A stretch of DNA of 48,417 nucleotides, from positions 1 to 48,417 of the IMG/VR virus record IMGVR_UViG_3300048835_000023, one strand, 5' to 3'. The position numbers and the translations under genes were made by a program. This stretch comes from a virus. The notes below the pieces were generated by a model. It saw only the letters and a list, made by a program, of their open reading frames with translations. It was not told the origin of the DNA and did no database searches. Positions 9,043 through 18,552 of the stretch are shown piece by piece; the stretch's first letter is position 1, and every line of letters starts with the position of its first letter.

Positions 9043-9802
9043 CTTCTTTCTTCCTCAGCTTATGTCTGCCGTAAAGGGCGAGACCAATACCGACAACTAC
9101 TAACGCAAAAGCCGCCAGAGCATAAGGGTTGGAAACAGCAGTAAGAAGAGATGCAAGAACGGAGCCACCGCCAGCAGTAAGAACACCAATAGTAGTCTTA
9201 TCCGTAAGAATAGAAGGTTTGTCCGGTTTGGCTGCATCAGGAGCTTCCTCCTCTACAACCTTAATCTTCTCTTCCGTCGTAGCAGCAACAAGAGCCATCT
9301 TAAAGTTGTGGTAAAAATCTGCGATAAGACCGGCTTTGTCAGTACCGTTCACAATCCTTCGTGCCTCACGAGGGTCTTCCTTAACGTCATTGAAATACTG
9401 GTTCAGACGTTTACCAGTAAACATCCCAAGGATCATGCCTCGGAATAGAGCATCAAGAGCACGAGGCCAAGTCATCATCTGGCCGGGAGCAGTTGCACCG
9501 AACTTCTTGTGGTTTCGCTCCCACGTAATCTGAACCAGACCTTCTCCGACCCACGGATAATACTTCTTGGAACGAAGATACTTTTCCCCACCCTTTTCTC
9601 GAACTGGCTGCATAGTACGGCCAGACTCCCAGAAAGCTGTGGCAAGGATGTAAGCGAATTCGTTCAGAGAAAGTTTGGGATATTTCTCTTCCTTGTAATC
9701 GAGGATTTTGTTCAGACCATCAGCCTGAGTCTCAGAAACTCTTCCGTTGAACGGAGCATTCCGAACATACTGGAAGAAAGTTGGTCTGTGTATCTTATTC
9801 AT
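9035..9802 (-). CDS. Endolysin, GH19 chitinase-like, with C-terminal membrane region, 255 aa
   Basis: Residues 1-165 resemble GH19-type phage endolysins: AFWESGRTM with the likely catalytic Glu59, a YYPWVGEGLVQITW segment (81-94), and a conserved region ending in NGTDKAG. A charged Pro/Glu linker (about 175-200) leads to hydrophobic stretches at about 208-248 (IGVLTAGGG..., then YALAAFALVVVGIG) and a basic tail. The enzyme should cut the glycan strands of peptidoglycan. The C-terminal membrane region is unusual for a soluble endolysin and could tether it to the membrane. It lies directly upstream of Rz/Rz1, making a compact lysis cassette. Confidence 0.85.
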   Translation of the reverse strand: MNKIHRPTFFQYVRNAPFNGRVSETQADGLNKILDYKEEKYPKLSLNEFAYILATAFWESGRTMQPVREKGGEKYLRSKKYYPWVGEGLVQITWERNHKKFGATAPGQMMTWPRALDALFRGMILGMFTGKRLNQYFNDVKEDPREARRIVNGTDKAGLIADFYHNFKMALVAATTEEKIKVVEEEAPDAAKPDKPSILTDKTTIGVLTAGGGSVLASLLTAVSNPYALAAFALVVVGIGLALYGRHKLRKKEGV

Positions 9803-9811
9803 GACTATTCC

Positions 9812-10312
9812 TTATGCGAGCGCATAGTCGATTGTACAGAACAACGCAGCAGGACCCGTAGACAAACCACTATACGTAACAAGTAGGGTATCAGAGCCAC
9901 CGAAGTTGTTGTTAATTGTCGGGGTGAAATACTGGGCAACACCAGCACCAGAGGTAGCAAAAGGAAGAGTCACTGCACCAGCGTGCAAGAAGGCGCTGTC
10001 ACTCTGTCTCTGAAAATAGAGTGTTTCATTTGCAACGGTGATAGCACCGCTCAGAACCATGTAAATCGAACCCAGAGTTCCTGCAAGGGGAAGCGGAACT
10101 CGGTAGTAACCGGGTGTAGATACATCAGGGATGACAAAGTGAATCATCTGACGATTGAATTTTGTAGCAGCAAGATCAACGGCAGAACTAGTAACCTTGC
10201 CCCAAGCGCCTGAGCCCGCCCCATTAGCAACGTACACAGTGTTAGCCGCAGCAGAAGCAACGCCCTTAGGTTCGTGCAAATCAGCGCCAGTAAGGTCTTT
10301 ATGTGCAGGCAT
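9812..10312 (-). CDS. Head fibre / decoration-like structural protein, 166 aa
   Basis: The N terminus HKDLTGADLHEPKGVASA, then NTVYVANGAGSGAWGK, is a recurring opening of phage surface fibre and head-decoration proteins. The rest is beta-rich, with Gly, Ala and Thr in abundance and no Cys until near the end, compatible with a trimeric knob. It is the first gene after the terminator that follows the capsid and decoration genes. The exact virion site is not determined by sequence alone. Confidence 0.6.
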   Translation of the reverse strand: MPAHKDLTGADLHEPKGVASAAANTVYVANGAGSGAWGKVTSSAVDLAATKFNRQMIHFVIPDVSTPGYYRVPLPLAGTLGSIYMVLSGAITVANETLYFQRQSDSAFLHAGAVTLPFATSGAGVAQYFTPTINNNFGGSDTLLVTYSGLSTGPAALFCTIDYALA

Positions 10313-10331
10313 CAGTGTATCTCCTATGGTG

Positions 10332-10360
10332 AAAAGGAGGGGGTTTTGAGGCCCCCTCCC
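10332..10360 (-). terminator. Intrinsic terminator after capsid/decoration genes
   Basis: GGAGGGGG (10336-10343) pairs with CCCCCTCC (10352-10359) across an 8-base loop. On the minus strand the stem is followed by TTTT (10335-10332). It lies just downstream of the 162-aa gene that follows the major capsid gene, equivalent to the T7 T-phi position. It would reduce expression of lysis and tail genes relative to the capsid. Confidence 0.85.
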
Positions 10361-10368
10361 TAGTCACG

Positions 10369-10857
10369 TTACGGCTTGGAAACGTAGATACGAACCTTAA
10401 CCACACCCGCCGAGAAAGCAGCGGTGTCATAGTCCGCAACCAGATGGCCGTTGTAGGCAAGCGTAGTACCGATAAGAGCACCAGCATACGTCGCACCAAA
10501 AACCAGAGAAGTCGTTTCACCAGCGTCGCTCATACTGGCAACCGGAAGGGCTGCAACAAGACCGTTGTAGTCCAGTTCGGTCGAACGATCTGTACGCTGA
10601 AGTCCGATATTCAGGACAGCAGTAGCACCAGTCGCTCCGGTAACAGTAACAACCTCAACCTTCTCTACACGATACCCTTCCTGAAGAAGGGCATTATCAG
10701 AGAAGATGGCGGGGGAAGAGCCTACCGTAGTAAGGTCGAGTTCGAGTTCAATAAGACGCAGCGGCCCGTCGGTCTTGTATTCACCGGCGTTGTCGTAGGC
10801 CGCCTCGTCGGTCCCGTACTTAATGTACAGGCCGTCAGCATTAAGCCAAGTACCCAT
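10369..10857 (-). CDS. Head-associated/decoration-like protein, 162 aa
   Basis: The protein is beta-rich, with a central TVTGATGATAVLNIGL segment and many Gly, Ala and Thr residues. It is the first gene after the major capsid protein and is followed at once by a strong terminator, so it should be made at high level with the capsid protein. That suggests a decoration or minor capsid role. No family was recognised with certainty. Confidence 0.6.
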   Translation of the reverse strand: MGTWLNADGLYIKYGTDEAAYDNAGEYKTDGPLRLIELELDLTTVGSSPAIFSDNALLQEGYRVEKVEVVTVTGATGATAVLNIGLQRTDRSTELDYNGLVAALPVASMSDAGETTSLVFGATYAGALIGTTLAYNGHLVADYDTAAFSAGVVKVRIYVSKP

Positions 10858-10873
10858 GTGTTAATCTCCTAAG

Positions 10874-11836
10874 TTAGAACGAGGGAACCGAGTCGGTGTC
10901 GGTCACAACGCAGATCATGTTCTCCGGACGGTAGAGCTTGAAGCCCCAACGAGCCGTGGTAACATACTCCTCGCGCTGAAGGTCCTTGTTGAACTCGGAG
11001 TCAACCTTGGGCTGCTGGCGAATCTGGCCAACAATCGGCATCGCGTCGTCACCCGCAGCAGCGAAGAACAGGTTGTTCACGCCAGTCGCGGCAGTCTTGC
11101 CGTTGATGGTCTCAGACCCGGTGTTCTTCTTCAGATTGTGCGACACATACACGTCGAAGCCGTGGATGTTACGAATGAACTTCATACCAGTCGTCAGACC
11201 AGACTCGACGATACCACGCCACATCGGGTTATTGACGAAAGAGTTGAGGTTCGTATCCGAAGCAAGAGCGAACTCGCAAGTCGGGTCCACAATCGCCACG
11301 AGGTTCACCATCGGGACCTGAGCCATCGAGAGCGAATAACGCGCCTTGATGAAGTCAGAAATCGAAAGAGCCTCGCTGGAACCGGAACCAATCCAGCGGT
11401 GAGCACCACCGTTAATCAGGTTCAGGTTACCAGTAGTCTGACCGTTCGGGCCAGTCTTGAGAATATCCGCTTCCATGCGCTTCATGATCGCACGACGCTG
11501 CTTCGGCACGAACGAAGAGACAAGCTGGGACATCAGATACGAGTCCTGCTTCATCTTCTCCGTGATGTAGGTGCCGGAGTGAACGTACGTGTCGATGCTG
11601 AACTGGAAGTTACCAGTGTCCATCGCAGCGTAGCGAACAGCCTGACCCTCTTCGTAATCGTAGACCGGAGCCTGACCGATAGAGGGAATGTTAATCAGGT
11701 CGCCATCAGGGAAGTTCTCGATGAACTTGACGTACTTAGTACCCATCAGTTCATCTTCAAAGGCTTCCTTAATCTGATTCGACCAAAGCTGAGCACGAAT
11801 AAGGTGCTCGCCATTAGAAGTAGTCCAACCACTCAT
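10874..11836 (-). CDS. Major capsid protein, 320 aa
   Basis: The protein has the layout of HK97-fold capsid proteins of T7-like phages. It has an N-terminal arm, a segment with GDLINIPSIGQAPVYDYEEGQ (about 45-65), a helix with KMKQDSYL, a central A-domain region, and a C-terminal AARWGFKLYRPENM-like strand ending near the terminus. Length (320) is close to T7 gp10A (345). It lies between the scaffold and a decoration-like gene. Codons are noticeably GC-ending compared with neighbouring tail genes, as expected for a very highly expressed protein. Confidence 0.9.
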   Translation of the reverse strand: MSGWTTSNGEHLIRAQLWSNQIKEAFEDELMGTKYVKFIENFPDGDLINIPSIGQAPVYDYEEGQAVRYAAMDTGNFQFSIDTYVHSGTYITEKMKQDSYLMSQLVSSFVPKQRRAIMKRMEADILKTGPNGQTTGNLNLINGGAHRWIGSGSSEALSISDFIKARYSLSMAQVPMVNLVAIVDPTCEFALASDTNLNSFVNNPMWRGIVESGLTTGMKFIRNIHGFDVYVSHNLKKNTGSETINGKTAATGVNNLFFAAAGDDAMPIVGQIRQQPKVDSEFNKDLQREEYVTTARWGFKLYRPENMICVVTDTDSVPSF

Positions 11837-11849
11837 TTGTTATCTCCAT

Positions 11850-12617
11850 TTAATCAAAGAAAGCTGGACCCAACTTCTGTGCATCGACGTGCATCTGCCA
11901 CTGAACCTTGGAGGAATTGTACTGATCAGGGTTAGTTTTCTTCATCTTCTCGTAGTACTTGTAAGTACGTTTAGTGGTCTGCTCCGCGTTCTTATAGAAC
12001 CCTTCGTTGACCTGAGAACCAGAAGTACCCTGAGGAGTTTCTCTCGGAGGCATACTCTTCTTAAAGTAATCAATCAATAGCTGAGGCGTGTCCTGTGCAA
12101 GTCGGGTCACGTACTCTTCAGTGAGGTTCAGTTCCTTCATCTTCTCCCGGAGAGCGACTTCGTAGCCACCCTCGCCAAACAAAGCGACGAGTTCCTTCCT
12201 CACGTTCTCGGCGTTGCGCTTCTTCTGCTCTTCGACCTGTCGAGCTTCAATACGCTTAAGCGCCATTTCTGCGATCTTTTCAGGATCGACTTCCTTCGAG
12301 GTGGTAGTCCGAGGGTTGTCCTCTTCGTGTTCCTCCTTCGGTTTCATGTTGCCTTCCAGAGTGCGCAGACGGTCCAGCGCCTCTTCCAGCTTTGTCCGAG
12401 ACTTCACTTCGCTACGAAGCTCGTTGTTCTCGCCCTTTAGCTGCTCAATGAACTCGTCCTTGTGCTGCAAGCTCTTTACAAGAGCGGCGACATCGCGGAA
12501 CTTCTTGCCCTCACCAACGAGAGCGTCCAGCGGGTTAGTCTCATTCTGCTCGGTCGCAGAATTCTCGGTGGAGGTGTTGGTCGTGCCTCCACCCGAATTG
12601 GATTCAAACATTGACAT
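11850..12617 (-). CDS. Capsid scaffolding protein, 255 aa
   Basis: Very acidic, Ser/Thr-rich N terminus (residues 1-30), a long charged coiled coil (about 45-155) and a basic, Tyr-rich C terminus (about 215-250). This is the usual composition of podoviral scaffolding proteins, whose basic end contacts the capsid shell. The gene is directly between portal and major capsid protein. Its start overlaps the portal stop as TAATG. No enzymatic motif is present. Confidence 0.85.
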   Translation of the reverse strand: MSMFESNSGGGTTNTSTENSATEQNETNPLDALVGEGKKFRDVAALVKSLQHKDEFIEQLKGENNELRSEVKSRTKLEEALDRLRTLEGNMKPKEEHEEDNPRTTTSKEVDPEKIAEMALKRIEARQVEEQKKRNAENVRKELVALFGEGGYEVALREKMKELNLTEEYVTRLAQDTPQLLIDYFKKSMPPRETPQGTSGSQVNEGFYKNAEQTTKRTYKYYEKMKKTNPDQYNSSKVQWQMHVDAQKLGPAFFD

Positions 12618-14446
12618 TACAGCATTTCTCCTTGGTCATTCGGAGGGGTCATTCCGAGACCTTCGATTGCATCTTCGTCGAAGTCACTTTCAGTAAGACC
12701 AGAACTTGTCTGAGCTTCGACAGCAACTTGTTCTTGTGCCGCGTTCATCATCTTCTGAGCCTCAGCCTGTTCCGAGATACGAATATACGGAGTAACAAGC
12801 TCGTACTCATGAATGTTAAGTAAGTCCTCACACATCTTGGCCAATTTGACCGTAGAGAAGTGGGCTTTGATTTCTGGATCACCTCCAACTGCCGAAGAAA
12901 AGAACTGAGTAAGGTTCTGAATCTTCTCTGCACGTTCCGCGAAATGTCGAGCAGCAACGGGTCGAATGCGGCCAGTGCCCGCTAGCTCCTCACGAGTAAC
13001 CGACCTGAAGTCGGTGAAACCAAGTTCATCGTCAAAGACGCGAATCTCAGCGGTAGAAATGTAACGCTGTGCCATAGCAAGCATGGCATTAACCAGAGGC
13101 TCAACGAAAACTTCCTCGAAACGAGCAATCTTGCTCTGGAACAGACGAGAGGAAGCATTCTCCAATCGCTGGACCTCGAAGGCCGTCTTCTCACCCGGAG
13201 TACGGAAACCAAGAGCCTCTTTAGGAGCACCAGCCATTTCCTCCATCTTCTGCTCGATCTGTTGAATCTCAACATTCGCTTGAAGAATCTGGAAGGGTGG
13301 TGCTAGAATCTCAACGTCAGACTCACCATCAGCGCTGACGTAAATCTTTTGCATTGGCCCCCATTCAAACGGTTCCACATCACCCTTGATCTTAAGGGGA
13401 GGAAACGTCAGAAGGTCGAACACGTCGGCCTTGAGGTTCTCTACGTGGTCGATGCGATACTGCATACCGACCAGATTATCTAGGGGACCCATCGCCCAAA
13501 GGTTGTCCTGACGGACACGCCATCCCACGTGAAAGATGTCGGCGTGCCCCGAGATGTTCCGGGAGGGACGTTTATAAATAACCTTATGCCGGTCTGCGAC
13601 GCAAATCTCCACGTTCTCAAGTAGTTCATCGTGTTCATCATCATAGATGGAACCGTAGAAGTACAGGAGTTCACAGTAGCCACTATTGACATAGGCTCGA
13701 AAAGAGTCAAATCCATCCACATTGAAGTACGAGTCCTTTGAGGAAATCTCCCCGGGAAACTCCTTCACAGTGTTACGGTAGTCCTTAAGATAAGACCACA
13801 GGGCTTCCGCATCTTCTCTCGTATCGGGATTACGATTATCGAGAAGCTTCTTGACCATACCGAGGGAAACAAGTTCCCGTCGAATCTTGGGCGAGTACTG
13901 GAAGGACACGGCTGTAGGATCAAACACAATGTCCAGCGGACTTATTCGCTGTGGCATCGGGCCTACATACCCTACCGTTTCCTTTCCATTCAGTTCCGTA
14001 GTATCGTCTTGATACCGAGCCATGATGAAGGCATTGCCGTAGTCAATGTAGTCGAGAACACACTTGGAAATCTCTTCCTTGAACTGCGGTTGAGTGATCA
14101 CATGGTTCATGTAATCCTCGATTGCCTTCCGCTTCTTCTGCTTGTTGGAATCCTTTGTTCCTGCCTCCCAAGACAACCACTTCCTTTTAGGAAACAAGGC
14201 AGCGATGTAGTTGGCGTAGAGGTTATCTCGAATCTGACAGAGCTTGGGGATGGTCGTCTTGTTTTTCCAAGGAAGTTTGTTGTTCGTAGTAGTCGTGGTA
14301 TCGACAGCAAAGATATAGCGACGAACCTCATCCCACTCGGCTTTCTTGGACTGGCGGTAACCTTCCCACTCTTCCCATTTGTTAGCGATGGTACAACCAA
14401 GTTGATCCTTGATTATGATGTCGCTGATATCCAGAACCTTCTGCAT
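12617..14446 (-). CDS. Portal (head-tail connector, gp8-like), 609 aa
   Basis: Contains the portal signature of T7-like phages around residues 325-345 (GMQYRIDHVENLKAD, FDLL) followed by PPLKIKGDVEPFEW. A helical region PGEKTAFEVQRLENA lies at about 425-440. Twelve copies should form the ring through which DNA is packaged and ejected. It follows a small charged protein after the large terminase and precedes the scaffold. Length is within the 500-620 range of such portals; the acidic Asp/Glu-rich C terminus is also usual. Confidence 0.9.
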   Translation of the reverse strand: MQKVLDISDIIIKDQLGCTIANKWEEWEGYRQSKKAEWDEVRRYIFAVDTTTTTNNKLPWKNKTTIPKLCQIRDNLYANYIAALFPKRKWLSWEAGTKDSNKQKKRKAIEDYMNHVITQPQFKEEISKCVLDYIDYGNAFIMARYQDDTTELNGKETVGYVGPMPQRISPLDIVFDPTAVSFQYSPKIRRELVSLGMVKKLLDNRNPDTREDAEALWSYLKDYRNTVKEFPGEISSKDSYFNVDGFDSFRAYVNSGYCELLYFYGSIYDDEHDELLENVEICVADRHKVIYKRPSRNISGHADIFHVGWRVRQDNLWAMGPLDNLVGMQYRIDHVENLKADVFDLLTFPPLKIKGDVEPFEWGPMQKIYVSADGESDVEILAPPFQILQANVEIQQIEQKMEEMAGAPKEALGFRTPGEKTAFEVQRLENASSRLFQSKIARFEEVFVEPLVNAMLAMAQRYISTAEIRVFDDELGFTDFRSVTREELAGTGRIRPVAARHFAERAEKIQNLTQFFSSAVGGDPEIKAHFSTVKLAKMCEDLLNIHEYELVTPYIRISEQAEAQKMMNAAQEQVAVEAQTSSGLTESDFDEDAIEGLGMTPPNDQGEML

Positions 14447-14449
14447 ACC

Positions 14450-14650
14450 TTACTTCCTTTTGTTAAAAGTCTTTTCGATAGCCTCTTCAGGATCAACTTT
14501 ACGAGTTCCATTTTTTTCTTCCATACGGCGGATCATGTCCTGAAGACCCTTGTCTTCGTCTGAACCTTCGTCAATTCGATGAACAAGATCACCCGTATAT
14601 TTCTTTCGGATTCGTTCCGCTCTAGCATCTGCTTCTTTGTCTTTCGGCAT
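14450..14650 (-). CDS. Small charged protein between terminase and portal, 66 aa
   Basis: Almost entirely charged and helical, rich in Lys, Glu, Asp and Arg. The start overlaps the large-terminase stop as TAATG and the stop is three bases before the portal start. Small proteins at this site in T7-like phages (gp6.7/gp7.3 region) are minor virion or packaging accessory proteins. That analogy is positional only. Confidence 0.65.
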   Translation of the reverse strand: MPKDKEADARAERIRKKYTGDLVHRIDEGSDEDKGLQDMIRRMEEKNGTRKVDPEEAIEKTFNKRK

Positions 14651-16218
14651 TAAGCTAATCCTCCAAATCGTCCGTGGGACATAAACTTGATCACATTACT
14701 TTGTTGAGAAGTATATCTGTTTACCGTAGGAGGCACACAGATATCAAGACAGGCTGTTAAAGCGTCCTTTACGTCGTCGTGAGGAGGTCGGCTTGAGACA
14801 AGTTCATCCTCAAGAATCTGACAATTACCACCGTGGTAGTGCCACATCTGTCTATTCTGGTACTTGGGCTCCAAGGTTGCCCTCATTCGGTCTTCCTTGG
14901 TTCCTTCGTGCCTGTTCGGTTTGAACTCATCAACACTAAGAGACAGGCCATTTGGTCTGATGTAGTTGTCTCTGAGTTCCTGAACAATAACAGCCTGAGC
15001 AACTGAAACTTCAGCCCTGATCTTTCTGAAACCCCACCTTTCGTGGAGCCGGAGGATTCGCTCGAAGTACTCTCGGATAAGAGTGGTCTTGAAGCGATCA
15101 ATATCAAGAACGTAGTAATTTCGATCTGCATCTACCCCAACAACAATAATGGAGGTAGAGTCTGCTCGTTGTCGAAGAGAGAAGGCGAAGTCAATTGCAG
15201 CGAAAACAGAGAGCCTGTTGCTCTTGTAGTACCAGAATCCGTCAGAGCGCTTCAATAGGCCCTTATCGTAATACTGGAAATACTCTCGCTTAATTCCTTC
15301 CTCATCCTCATAGTAAGTATCGTTGTAGTACTGAGCACGGAACTGACGTTGATCAATGTACTGAGCACGCTTGCGAGCAAGAATTTTTTCATCGAAACCA
15401 AACCACTTTCCATCTTTACGTTGCTGGCGAGGCCAAAGGAACTCACCCGTACCATCTCCAAGAGACTCGACCTGACGTTCAAACTTTTCAAAGAGAGGCT
15501 CTGGTTCAATCAGGTCACCGTTCTCATCGTATTGATCGACGAAGGTTTCCATCATGGTGTTGTAGAGGTCTTTGGGATGGTAACGAGTACCAACAACCCA
15601 CTCCTGCGAATCCACACCTTCGATACTGGAAAGCAGAGAGTATTGGCTTGCGACCTTCTCTCTTCCGTCTTCCGTATCTGCGTTTTCCTTCACCACAACG
15701 TCGTCCAACACAGCGATATCGCAGTGAAGGCCAGTGATCGAGGTAGTCAAACCCGCAGTAAAGATCGTGGGATCACGAACATTTTCAAGACGGCGTAATG
15801 GATGGTCTACTGCTATCTCCGACTCAGTCCACTTTTCCCTCTTACCAACGTCCTCATGTACCATCTCAGGCCAGTAACGCTTGTAGATGTCCGAGGTAAG
15901 AATATCCTTGATAAACTTAAGCTGTTTGGTAGCTAGGTTAGCCGTACTTGAAATATAGAGTACCCTAACAGCAGGGTTTTTGGTGACCTCCCACGCAACT
16001 CGGTAAGCAACCATTGCTGACTTTCCGTGGTCGCGGGGAAGTAGGACAAGCTGATGACTCTTGGCTTCGCTTCGAGTCCACCACTTAATGAGTTCGATGT
16101 GAACTCCTCCAAGTACTCGGTTAGGGTGTACGAGCCTAATGAAGAACTCAAGGTCGGCTTCTGCTCTGGACTTGATTTCGTCATGAAGTGCCTTTTGCCT
16201 TAGAACGTTTTTAGCCAT
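14650..16218 (-). CDS. Terminase large subunit, 522 aa
   Basis: DNA packaging motor. The ATPase Walker A variant LLPRDHGKS lies at residues 59-67, and a Walker B-like IAVLDDVV follows at about 166-174. The C-terminal RNase H-fold nuclease shows AAIDFAFS with a strand-turn-strand after it (about 343-365) and the late HDDVKDALT motif (about 487-495), whose Asp residues bind metal. Motif order and length agree with gp19-like terminases of T7-like phages. It overlaps the holin-like gene by 19 bases. Confidence 0.93.
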   Translation of the reverse strand: MAKNVLRQKALHDEIKSRAEADLEFFIRLVHPNRVLGGVHIELIKWWTRSEAKSHQLVLLPRDHGKSAMVAYRVAWEVTKNPAVRVLYISSTANLATKQLKFIKDILTSDIYKRYWPEMVHEDVGKREKWTESEIAVDHPLRRLENVRDPTIFTAGLTTSITGLHCDIAVLDDVVVKENADTEDGREKVASQYSLLSSIEGVDSQEWVVGTRYHPKDLYNTMMETFVDQYDENGDLIEPEPLFEKFERQVESLGDGTGEFLWPRQQRKDGKWFGFDEKILARKRAQYIDQRQFRAQYYNDTYYEDEEGIKREYFQYYDKGLLKRSDGFWYYKSNRLSVFAAIDFAFSLRQRADSTSIIVVGVDADRNYYVLDIDRFKTTLIREYFERILRLHERWGFRKIRAEVSVAQAVIVQELRDNYIRPNGLSLSVDEFKPNRHEGTKEDRMRATLEPKYQNRQMWHYHGGNCQILEDELVSSRPPHDDVKDALTACLDICVPPTVNRYTSQQSNVIKFMSHGRFGGLA

Positions 16219-16460
16219 GTGATGAAGTTCTTGAAGTTAGCCAGAATATACCCAATGGATACAGCAACACCAAAAAGGAATGAAACACCCCATGCTCCAC
16301 CTGTGGCGAAGATCGCCTTGCTTTCCAGTGCCTCGATTCGCTTATCCAGTCTATCCATCAAGTCCTGAATTTCCTTTAACCGTTCCTTCAGAACATCACT
16401 CTTTTCCACTAGTTGACCCAGTAGATGGGCGTTATGTAGAAGGTTCGGCGTATCGGACAT
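16200..16460 (-). CDS. Coiled-coil membrane protein, candidate holin (gp17.5 position), 86 aa
   Basis: The start is set at the ATG at 16460, which has an AAGGAG ribosome site seven bases upstream; a longer frame from 16505 lacks one. Residues about 15-50 form an amphipathic coiled coil, and a hydrophobic region (about 51-75) leads to a basic end. This resembles XhlA-type or small holin-associated proteins. T7 also has its holin (17.5) between the tail fibre and the large terminase. It overlaps both neighbours. Holin function is inferred from position and topology only; a tail-associated membrane protein is possible. Confidence 0.6.
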   Translation of the reverse strand: MSDTPNLLHNAHLLGQLVEKSDVLKERLKEIQDLMDRLDKRIEALESKAIFATGGAWGVSFLFGVAVSIGYILANFKNFITWLKTF

Positions 16461-18540
16461 TATAGAACTCCTTCCACAGAGAACGCGTACGTTTGTTAAT
16501 ACCAAGGTCCCAAGTCAATGGGGTTTGATCCACGTTGTTGTTGTTGAACGTAGACAAAGAAACCCAGTTTCCACTGCCATCAAACATGGCGGCAACACTG
16601 GCGTATGGGAACATTTCCTTGAAAGGAGGATATGTCACACCATCGTAAGTTCCGCCATTGAACTTAGCAGAGGCAGCAGGATCACTCGGAGAAGAGGGTG
16701 CAGTGTACAGTGTCACTGAAGTGTCGGTGACTCTGTTCTGACCCGAGAAAAACACTTCATTCAGTTTTGTAACGTTAGTCATTTTGTTTCCCTCAATGAG
16801 ATTCAAACGACCGCCGTTCTCTAGGAACCCTACGTCAGCGTCATTGATGATGTTGTGTTTGACAATTGTCCACACAGCACCAATATCCATATATATTGCA
16901 GTAACCTCACCACCAGACGAGTCAAACCCCGATGCCCTTGCAGTATCAATTCTGTTGTTGATAATACGAAGACCGGGGTAATATTTGTGTTCTGTGGCAA
17001 TTTGCGTCATAGGAAACGTGTTAGTGACATTATCGTTCGTATAGATAGCGCCACCATCAGTACACAGATTCATGGACTTGTAAATGTGATTGTAACTGAC
17101 CTGACCTCCGCTGGCCCAGTTGGGGTCAAAACGACCTCCATAACCGAAATTGATACCGATCTGTGGGCACCAGAAGATAGAGTTGTTGTTCACAATGAAG
17201 TTTTTAGCAGGACCAGCAAAAACTGCCGCTCCGGTGTACTCCCAAGCGCAGTTATAGACAAAATTTGAGTACCAAGTAATGTTTTTTGCCTGTTGAGACT
17301 CCGGTGTTGCGTCGAAAAGTGCCCCAGAAGCCACAGAATTCAGTGCAGGACCAGATACATTGACAAATGCACACTCAGAAACGTTGATTTCCTTGGTACC
17401 ATTTGAGAAATAGAGGGCTTGACCACCCAAATCAGCGAACAAACACTGCTCAATCGAGACGTTTTCTGCGTAGGAAACAGTAACACAGGCGGGCATGTAC
17501 TTGTATACCCAGTTTCCTGCCTCTACTGTACCTGAAATACCCGCTGCGTAACCCACATATCCGATTGCGTTTGGGTTATCGGTACCAGTCCATCCGAAGT
17601 TCCTGAAACGAAGACCGTACAGCCTTACATTTTTCACAGGAGCCCCGTCAAGACCAGAAATAAACAGGGCGTTGTCTACCTCGGAAGGGAAACGAAACCC
17701 CTTGTTATTCATGTCTGTGGCGTTGTAAACACCAGTAGGAGCGTACATATACAGATCGGAAGTAACGTAGTCGTAGTACCACTCTCCGGGGCTGTCGAGA
17801 AACTCAATCGCATTCTCTACCCAGAAATACTGATCAGCTTGATGGTAAGGCCCAACAGCAAAAGGCAGGCCAAAACCAGGGGAAGAACCAATGAAATCGG
17901 CGTCTCCCTTGGCGAACTCTGCATCTCGGCAAGCATCGTAAAAAGATACACGATACGTTCCATCTCCAACAGCAGCAACACCAAGAACCTTGAGCCTGCT
18001 GATGTTCCATCCCATCGGGATGACCATCTCAGCGAGGTAAGGAATGCTCAGGTTCGGAAAGTAATTGACGATAACCTGTTTATTGATATTATCCCACGAG
18101 TTGATTTTCATCAGTTTACTGCGCTTGCTGAAACTTGCGCGGGGCATGTCGTTGCCCTCGTTATCCCAAAGCTGACGAACAGTGTAATGAGGCGGGTCGC
18201 TGGCTAGATTGACCTTGTAGACATTCGGATTCCAGCCTACTGCTTCCCATCCAGTCGTAATTGGATCAGTGTGGGAAGAAATAACAGGCTCTTCGTTTCC
18301 AAAGTTCCTAATTTCCAAGGTATAGGTCGGAGCAACATGATCAGCAGTAATTGCTAGGGTCGAGGGAATATTAAAATCTCCTCCCCGAAGGTAGGCAACA
18401 ATGTTTTGTGCTCCACCTTGAACCTGAGCAACGATCTTGGAAAGAAGAGAGGAAAGACTTTTTACAGGAGCTTCGAGCGTCAGACCATCGTTGGCATCAT
18501 TTCCGTTAACGGGGTCTGCGTACATCGTGATATTAGCCAT
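16432..18540 (-). CDS. Right-handed beta-helix tailspike, candidate polysaccharide depolymerase, 702 aa
   Basis: Begins with the typical YADPVNGNDANDGLT and PVKSL phrases of parallel beta-helix (pectin-lyase-like) phage tailspikes. Repeated Asn-, Val- and Gly-rich rungs follow at about 270-560 (for example YGLRFRNFGW, SIEQCLF, NFIVNNNSIFW, GLRIINNRID). Such trimeric spikes recognise and often cut capsule, O-antigen or exopolysaccharide. There is no obvious virion anchor at the N terminus, so it probably docks on one of the neighbouring appendage proteins. The active site cannot be assigned by eye. Confidence 0.8.
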   Translation of the reverse strand: MANITMYADPVNGNDANDGLTLEAPVKSLSSLLSKIVAQVQGGAQNIVAYLRGGDFNIPSTLAITADHVAPTYTLEIRNFGNEEPVISSHTDPITTGWEAVGWNPNVYKVNLASDPPHYTVRQLWDNEGNDMPRASFSKRSKLMKINSWDNINKQVIVNYFPNLSIPYLAEMVIPMGWNISRLKVLGVAAVGDGTYRVSFYDACRDAEFAKGDADFIGSSPGFGLPFAVGPYHQADQYFWVENAIEFLDSPGEWYYDYVTSDLYMYAPTGVYNATDMNNKGFRFPSEVDNALFISGLDGAPVKNVRLYGLRFRNFGWTGTDNPNAIGYVGYAAGISGTVEAGNWVYKYMPACVTVSYAENVSIEQCLFADLGGQALYFSNGTKEINVSECAFVNVSGPALNSVASGALFDATPESQQAKNITWYSNFVYNCAWEYTGAAVFAGPAKNFIVNNNSIFWCPQIGINFGYGGRFDPNWASGGQVSYNHIYKSMNLCTDGGAIYTNDNVTNTFPMTQIATEHKYYPGLRIINNRIDTARASGFDSSGGEVTAIYMDIGAVWTIVKHNIINDADVGFLENGGRLNLIEGNKMTNVTKLNEVFFSGQNRVTDTSVTLYTAPSSPSDPAASAKFNGGTYDGVTYPPFKEMFPYASVAAMFDGSGNWVSLSTFNNNNVDQTPLTWDLGINKRTRSLWKEFYNVRYAEPST

Positions 18541-18552
18541 TTAATACTCCCG

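Noticed and set aside
11138-11935. A 265-codon open frame opposite the major capsid gene
   Set aside because: The capsid gene is well supported on the other strand; the product looks random and has no ribosome site.
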